A stretch of 20,086 nt of DNA, from NCBI GenBank assembly GCA_964528095.1, contig CAZGSG010000092.1, positions 1-20,086 of the forward strand. Direction: 5' to 3'. The stretch comes from CAZGSG01 sp964528095 (lineage in GTDB: Bacteria > Bacteroidota > Bacteroidia > Chitinophagales > Chitinophagaceae). The stretch's first letter is position 1. Every line of letters starts with the position of its first letter. Positions 16,180-20,086 of this stretch are shown piece after piece. The position numbers and the translations under genes were made by a program. The notes beneath the pieces were generated by a model. The model did not search any database, was not told the origin of the DNA, and saw only the letters and a list, made by a program, of their open reading frames with translations.

Positions 16180-17682
16180 ATGGGCAAACCAACAGGATTT
16201 AAAGAATATACCCGCGAACTTCCTTCAAAAGTTTCAGTAGAAGAAAGACTGCATCACTATGGGGAATTTGTAAATAAATACTCGGAAGAGAAACTCAATC
16301 ACCAGGCAGCCCGTTGTATGGATTGCGGTGTACCTTTTTGTCATAGTGGTTGCCCTTTGGGTAATATCATACCCGAGTTCAATGATGCTGTGTACAGGAA
16401 AGACTGGAGAGAAGCATTCGATATACTTTCTGCTACCAACAACTTTCCCGAATTTACGGGTCGCATCTGTCCCGCACCCTGCGAGTCAGCCTGTGTACTG
16501 GGAATCAATCAACCACCCGTTGCTATTGAAGAAATAGAAAAACATATTATTGAGATAGCTTTTGAAAAAGGGTTTGTAACACCCAAAAAACCAAACCTGC
16601 GTTCAGGTAAAAAAGTCGCGGTGATCGGGTCTGGTCCTGCGGGACTGGCTGCTGCTGCGCAATTGAATTATGCCGGGCATTCGGTAACAGTATTTGAAAG
16701 AGATGATAAGCCAGGTGGACTACTTCGGTATGGCATTCCTGATTTTAAACTGGAAAAATGGGTGATCGACAGAAGGATCAGCCTGATGGAAGAAGAAGGA
16801 GTGGTGTTTCAATGTCATGCCAATGTTGGAGTGAATGTGAACATCAACGACCTGCTTCGTGAATATAGCGCCATTGTATTAGCTGGTGGTTCTACTGTAC
16901 CACGCGATCTTCCAATACCTGGTCGCTCTGCCAAAGGTGTATACTTTGCCATGCAGTTCTTAAAACAACAGAATAAAAGAAATGCAGGTTCAGATATTTT
17001 TGCCAATGCCTCTATTGAAAGCAATATTTATACAGAGAGTATAATTGCCGCAGGAAAAAATGTGGTAGTGATCGGTGGTGGTGATACTGGCAGTGATTGC
17101 GTGGGTACGTCTAACCGGCATGGGGCTATTTCTGTAACGCAGTTTGAGCTATTACCCAAACCACCAGCAGACAGGGCCTCCTATATGCCATGGCCTTCCT
17201 ATCCAATGTTATTAAAAACAACGTCTTCTCATGAAGAAGGATGTGAACGGCATTGGGCCATTGCCACCAAAGAATTTATTGCTGATGAAAACGGCCAGTT
17301 AAAAGCATTGAAAATAGTTGATCTTGAATGGAAGGCTTCTGCAGATGGACGCCCTGCTCAATTTACCGAAGTTGCAGGAAGTGAAAGAGAGATTCCCTGC
17401 GAGCTTGCTTTACTGGCGATGGGATTTGTGCATCCCCAGCATGATGGGTTGCTGAACGTGCTTGAAATAGAAAAAGATGAAAAGGGCAATGTAAAAGCAA
17501 GTGAAAAATCATACCAGACCAGTCTTTCCAAAATATTTGCAGCAGGTGATGTACGTAGGGGACAGTCCCTTGTTGTATGGGCTATCAGCGAAGGCCGCGA
17601 ATGCGCAAGAAAAGTAGATGAGTTTTTAAATAACGGGCAGTCGATCCTGGAAAGCAAAGACCATCACCTGAGTTTTGCATAA
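16180..17682 (+). CDS. gltD: Glutamate synthase, small (beta) subunit
   Basis: GltD takes electrons from NADPH through FAD and passes them via iron-sulphur clusters to GltB. The 500-residue protein begins with a ferredoxin-like region carrying cysteines C46, C49, C54, C58 (RCMDCGVPFCHSGCP) and C97, C101, C105 (CPAPCESACV). The FAD-binding motif VIGSGPAGLAAA starts about residue 148. The NADPH motif VIGGGDTGSDC starts about residue 297. ALLAMGFVHPQ and AAGDVRRGQSLVVWAI near the C terminus are typical of the family. Similar subunits occur in other FAD/Fe-S oxidoreductases, but adjacency to gltB settles the assignment. A hairpin begins 14 bases after the stop. Confidence 0.97.
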   Translation: MGKPTGFKEYTRELPSKVSVEERLHHYGEFVNKYSEEKLNHQAARCMDCGVPFCHSGCPLGNIIPEFNDAVYRKDWREAFDILSATNNFPEFTGRICPAPCESACVLGINQPPVAIEEIEKHIIEIAFEKGFVTPKKPNLRSGKKVAVIGSGPAGLAAAAQLNYAGHSVTVFERDDKPGGLLRYGIPDFKLEKWVIDRRISLMEEEGVVFQCHANVGVNVNINDLLREYSAIVLAGGSTVPRDLPIPGRSAKGVYFAMQFLKQQNKRNAGSDIFANASIESNIYTESIIAAGKNVVVIGGGDTGSDCVGTSNRHGAISVTQFELLPKPPADRASYMPWPSYPMLLKTTSSHEEGCERHWAIATKEFIADENGQLKALKIVDLEWKASADGRPAQFTEVAGSEREIPCELALLAMGFVHPQHDGLLNVLEIEKDEKGNVKASEKSYQTSLSKIFAAGDVRRGQSLVVWAISEGRECARKVDEFLNNGQSILESKDHHLSFA

Positions 17683-17696
17683 TTGCCGGTAGCAGG

Positions 17697-17744
17697 CGAT
17701 ACTTCCGTAAATTTTTATTAATAATCAGTAGAGCGGAAGTATTG
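17697..17744 (+). terminator. Hairpin after gltD, probable terminator of gltBD
   Basis: ATACTTCCG at 17699-17707 pairs perfectly with CGGAAGTAT at 17734-17742. The stem extends by a G-U and a C-G pair to 17697 and 17744, giving 11 pairs around a 26-base loop. An outer pairing of GCAGG (17692-17696) with CCTGC (17754-17758) could enlarge it. The sequence after the stem is only moderately T-rich, so it may end the gltBD transcript or protect its 3' end. Confidence 0.45.
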
Positions 17745-18140
17745 TTATTCGTTCCTGCAGAAGTCGCGTCCTTTTACTTATTTCAGGATCAACATACTCC
17801 CTTGGAAGCATTTTAAAAATGGTTCAACGTGTATTGTACTGCTAAATGGTTATTAGTTGATCATACGGCTAGTATCATCAGACTTAAATGGGTCGTCATT
17901 AAAGTCCATTATTTTCCCTTTATTTTTCGTTTTTTTCCCCTGGCGTTGTACCAGCCAGGCATTAGTTTTACTTTCTGGTTAATGCTACCAGGCACACCTC
18001 CGGAGGAGTGTCATGGTAAGGATTAGTGGGAATGCGGGATTTCCAGAACTAAGCAAATCTGTGTCATCCTGTACACTGGGCTAATGCCTCTGGATAATCC
18101 TGTATGCATTGGACAATTTCGAGGAACGTGTGTGCTGGCA

Positions 18141-18169
18141 GGCGGGGGAGGGAGGGCCCTCGCAGAGGG
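18141..18169 (+). other. G-rich patch with four G-runs and a small hairpin
   Basis: G-runs at 18144-18148, 18150-18152, 18154-18156 and 18167-18169 could form a G-quadruplex on the + strand, with loops of 1, 1 and 10 bases. Alternatively CCCTC (18157-18161) pairs with GAGGG (18165-18169), and GAGGGCCCTC (18152-18161) is a perfect 10-base palindrome. It stands out from the A/T-rich surroundings. No role is known. Confidence 0.4.
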
Positions 18170-18436
18170 TAAGTATCTATGGCAACAAAAAATCCTAACC
18201 CCTACTCTCCCATTACTTACTCATCCCTCTCCTGCTATTTCATTTCACCTACGCCAGTTTTTCACCTATTACCTTAGTTACACTTCCTCCCTCAACTTCG
18301 GAAAGTATCCAAAAATTTTGACAGACGGGAAAATTTGCATTATAGCACTTAATATTAAAAGGCCCATATTGACTTTAAGAAGCAGATGACGATCGCCATA
18401 CCAGTCGCAATAATTATTCATATACAAAACACCAGA

Positions 18437-18461
18437 CCGGCATTTTTATAAAAAATACCGG
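18437..18461. other. Hairpin CCGGCATTTTT / AAAAATACCGG
   Basis: Arms 18437-18447 and 18451-18461 pair at 10 of 11 positions around the three-base loop ATA. There is no T-tract after the stem on either strand, so a classic terminator is not supported. It might be a protein-binding palindrome or part of an RNA structure. Confidence 0.4.
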
Positions 18462-18871
18462 GCGCAACAGTTATTCTAAAAGAAACTAAACTTAACCGGC
18501 ATGACAGTTATGTTTATGAACAGTCTTCATTATTAATTTGCCCTTCAGATAGCAATACCCATGCTCATTCATTATCCTACATAACTAAAAGGGCTGATCA
18601 TTTTTAAAATCTTTTAGATAAATATAACCGGGAGCTTATGAATCCTCTTCCGGATATTTTTAACAGGAGCAACAGATAGGTTCAGCATACCATTTTATCC
18701 GAAACTTTTTATAACTCCACTATTCCCGCAAAAGCTCAGTAATAAATCAACTTAACAGGCACCTTGCATAAACCTGCAAAAAACAGTTTTTGGATGACCT
18801 GTTGTTTCAAAAAAATGTAGCCAGACAATCAATAAAAACCGGGGATAATTTGTGTCAGGTGCATCGATCAG

Positions 18872-18915
18872 GCAGGTTTTTTTGCATAAAAAGCTGTGGA
18901 AAAACCTGCGTTTTT
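18872..18915 (+). terminator. Terminator-like hairpin upstream of amt
   Basis: GCAGGTTTTT at 18872-18881 pairs perfectly with AAAAACCTGC at 18900-18909 around an 18-base loop, followed by G and five T residues (18911-18915). The T-tract is only on the + strand side, so it would act on transcripts running toward amt. It is about 240 bases before the amt start. Upstream, AAACCTGC at 18770-18777 offers a competing partner for the same 5' arm. Confidence 0.5.
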
Positions 18916-19063
18916 AAGATGATCTCGATTTTTTTATTTCTTCCGGGAGCTGTTGATTTTAGGTGATTTACTCCCAAAATAACATATTTAATTTTATTAT
19001 AATTTAACTAAATACACATTTTATGCACTTTTGTTTACATTTTTTATCGAAATTCTTATATAC

Positions 19064-19084
19064 TAACATATGTTATTGCAATAA
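19064..19084. promoter_or_regulatory. Two overlapping 12-bp palindromes upstream of amt
   Basis: TAACATATGTTA at 19064-19075 and TTATTGCAATAA at 19073-19084 are both perfect palindromes and share three bases. They end 69 bases before the amt start, where an operator for a dimeric regulator would be expected. A/T-rich DNA makes palindromes more likely by chance, so operator function is a guess. I could not place a convincing promoter in this stretch. Confidence 0.35.
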
Positions 19085-19153
19085 ATACATATTTTCATTT
19101 AAATATATTCAAATTATATATTTATTTCATATAAACTAAAAACGCAAACGCTC

Positions 19154-20086
19154 ATGAGTAAAGTAACCGTAAAACAGATAGCTCCATTCCTGGTGCTGCT
19201 GGTTGTTGCAGTCGCTGCAATTTTTGTCACCCCAGGAACTGCCTTTGATCCCGCCTCTGCACTTGGTGCCGACGGCGCTCCCAAATACACGTACAATAGT
19301 GGTGATATCGCCTGGATGCTTGTATCCTGCGCCTTTGTATTTTTAATGACCCCTGCGCTCGCTTTTTTCTATGGTGGAATGGTTGGTCGTAAAAATGTAC
19401 TTTCTACCATGATCAAAAGCACGGTATCTGCAGGTATCATTTCGGTGCTTTGGGTGGTTGTCCAGTTCAGTCTTTGTTTTGGAACTTCTATTAAAGGCTT
19501 TATTGGCGATCCAAGGACATTCTTCTTTTTTAAAGATGTAATGAACGGCGAGCCCTGGAGTCTCGCAAGTTCTATTCCTCTTCCCCTGTTTGCTTTCTTC
19601 CAGCTGATGTTCGCCATTATTACCCCCGGTCTCGTGGTGGGAGCAGTTGCTGAAAGGATCCGTTTTAGCTCTTATACATTATTCATCGTTTTATTCGGCG
19701 TATTGGTTTATGCTCCTTTAGCGCATATGGCCTGGCATCCCCAGGGCATCATGTTCCAGTGGGGCGTTCAGGATTTTGCCGGAGGAACAGTTGTACATAT
19801 TTCCGCAGGTATGGCCGCCCTGGCTGGTGCGCTTGTATTGAAGCCACGTAAATCGACAACGGCTGCCGCCCCCGCTAATATTCCCTATGTATTGATCGGC
19901 ACCGGACTTCTGTGGTTTGGCTGGTTTGGTTTCAATGCCGGTAGTGCGGTAAGCGCAGGCTCATTGGCTGTATATGCTTTCGCTACTACGAATACCGCCG
20001 CCGCTGCTGCTGGTCTTGCCTGGATGTTCCTTGATGTGATCAGAGGCAAAAAACCATCTGTTCTTGGTTTCTGTATCGGTGCTGTG
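19154..20086 (+). CDS. amt: Ammonium transporter, 3' truncated by window
   Basis: This reading frame is open from the ATG at 19154 to the window end (311 residues, no stop) and is the N-terminal part of an Amt/MEP/Rh channel, an inner-membrane ammonium transporter. It starts with a hydrophobic segment (about residues 10-30) and a short polar linker. Then comes SGDIAWMLVSCAFVFLMTPALAFFYGGMVGRKN, typical of the first core helix. The signature DFAGGTVVHISAG places the conserved Asp at about 207 and the pore His at about 215. GWFGFNAGSAVSAG follows. Several further hydrophobic helices are visible. Its position after gltBD fits a nitrogen-assimilation cluster; a PII gene (glnK) often follows amt but lies outside this window. 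The first hydrophobic segment may be a cleaved signal or an extra helix. Confidence 0.96.
   Translation, partial: MSKVTVKQIAPFLVLLVVAVAAIFVTPGTAFDPASALGADGAPKYTYNSGDIAWMLVSCAFVFLMTPALAFFYGGMVGRKNVLSTMIKSTVSAGIISVLWVVVQFSLCFGTSIKGFIGDPRTFFFFKDVMNGEPWSLASSIPLPLFAFFQLMFAIITPGLVVGAVAERIRFSSYTLFIVLFGVLVYAPLAHMAWHPQGIMFQWGVQDFAGGTVVHISAGMAALAGALVLKPRKSTTAAAPANIPYVLIGTGLLWFGWFGFNAGSAVSAGSLAVYAFATTNTAAAAAGLAWMFLDVIRGKKPSVLGFCIGAV

Larger units (their letters stand above)
17683..19153. other. Long non-coding interval between gltD and amt with many hairpins
   Basis: No ORF here has convincing family features or codon bias. The first 500 bases hold a string of hairpins: 17858-17866 with 17872-17880 (8 of 9 pairs); 17881-17890 with 17897-17906 (9 of 10 pairs); CCTGGC 17939-17944 with GCCAGG 17954-17959; and GCATTA 17959-17964 with TAATGC 17980-17985, the last two competing for base 17959. 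A palindrome CCTCCGGAGG follows near 17997-18006. CCAGGCATTAG at 17955-17965 is also nearly complementary to 18081-18093. A G-rich patch (18141-18169) is followed by a pyrimidine-rich stretch (about 18188-18300). The last 200 bases before amt are very A/T-rich. Possible explanations are a structured non-coding RNA, a decayed mobile element, or long untranslated regions. Confidence 0.6.

Noticed and set aside
17725..17811. 28-codon - strand frame (MLPREYVDPEIS...) downstream of gltD
   Set aside because: The peptide looks somewhat natural, but it is very short, overlaps the hairpin after gltD, and no neighbouring frame extends it. Support is too weak to call a gene or pseudogene.
18080..18180. 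Possible 3' end of a group II intron (G-rich segment after a stem-like region)
   Set aside because: The G-rich run recalled intron domain VI regions, but no domain V consensus, no 5' GUGYG boundary and no reverse transcriptase remnant could be found nearby.
17829..18389. Two short + strand frames (65 and 101 codons) in the gltD-amt spacer
   Set aside because: Neither product resembles a protein family, composition is unlike the neighbouring genes, and the frames run across hairpins and the pyrimidine-rich tract. They are probably chance openings.
1..20086. CRISPR arrays, tRNA or rRNA genes, insertion sequences, defence genes
   Set aside because: No regularly spaced repeats, no tRNA cloverleaf or rRNA-like stretch, and no transposase, integrase or defence-protein motifs were seen on either strand.

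Overview
This window is a chromosomal amino-acid and nitrogen metabolism region from a member of the Bacteroidota. The protein sequences look most like Chitinophagaceae-type versions, but that placement is from impression, not from a search. Supporting traits are A/T-rich spacers, starts that lack strong Shine-Dalgarno sequences, promoter-like TTG...TAnnTTTG boxes, a secreted TonB-C-domain protein, and the gene order leuC-leuD-leuB / ilvE-ilvD-x-ilvB-ilvN-dinB-ilvC-ilvA. All confident genes are on the + strand.

Layout. Positions 1-2228 hold the end of a leucine operon: leuC (5' truncated), leuD and leuB. Positions 2229-2601 have no large gene but hold an A/T-rich inverted repeat, a candidate promoter, and a 33-codon leader ORF with ten consecutive Ile/Val codons. 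The leader is followed by an 11-bp stem plus T-tract terminator just before ilvE. The 3' end of the leader ORF can base-pair with the 5' arm of the terminator. This is the layout of a ribosome-mediated transcription attenuator controlling the Ile/Val operon, and it is the most interesting element here. Positions 2602-11440 hold ilvE, ilvD, a secreted YwqK/TonB-C-like protein, ilvB, ilvN, a DinB-superfamily protein, ilvC and ilvA. Together these convert threonine and pyruvate to isoleucine and valine, and supply the valine-pathway precursor of leucine. Positions 11603-17682 hold gltB and gltD, the two subunits of NADPH-type glutamate synthase. Positions 17683-19153 (about 1.5 kb) contain no convincing gene but many hairpins, a G-rich patch, a terminator-like hairpin with an alternative partner, and two overlapping 12-bp palindromes. 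Positions 19154-20086 are the start of an ammonium transporter gene (amt), cut by the window end.

How the parts fit. Amt imports ammonium, GltBD makes glutamate, and IlvE uses glutamate as amino donor for Ile, Val and Leu, so the window links nitrogen assimilation to branched-chain amino acid output. The leader peptide would sense charged tRNA-Ile and tRNA-Val and set transcription of ilvE onward, while leuCDB lies upstream of the attenuator and must be controlled separately. Two genes with no obvious role in the pathway, the TonB-C protein and the DinB protein, are embedded in the ilv operon at near-zero spacing. No CRISPR array, rRNA, tRNA, insertion sequence or phage gene was seen.
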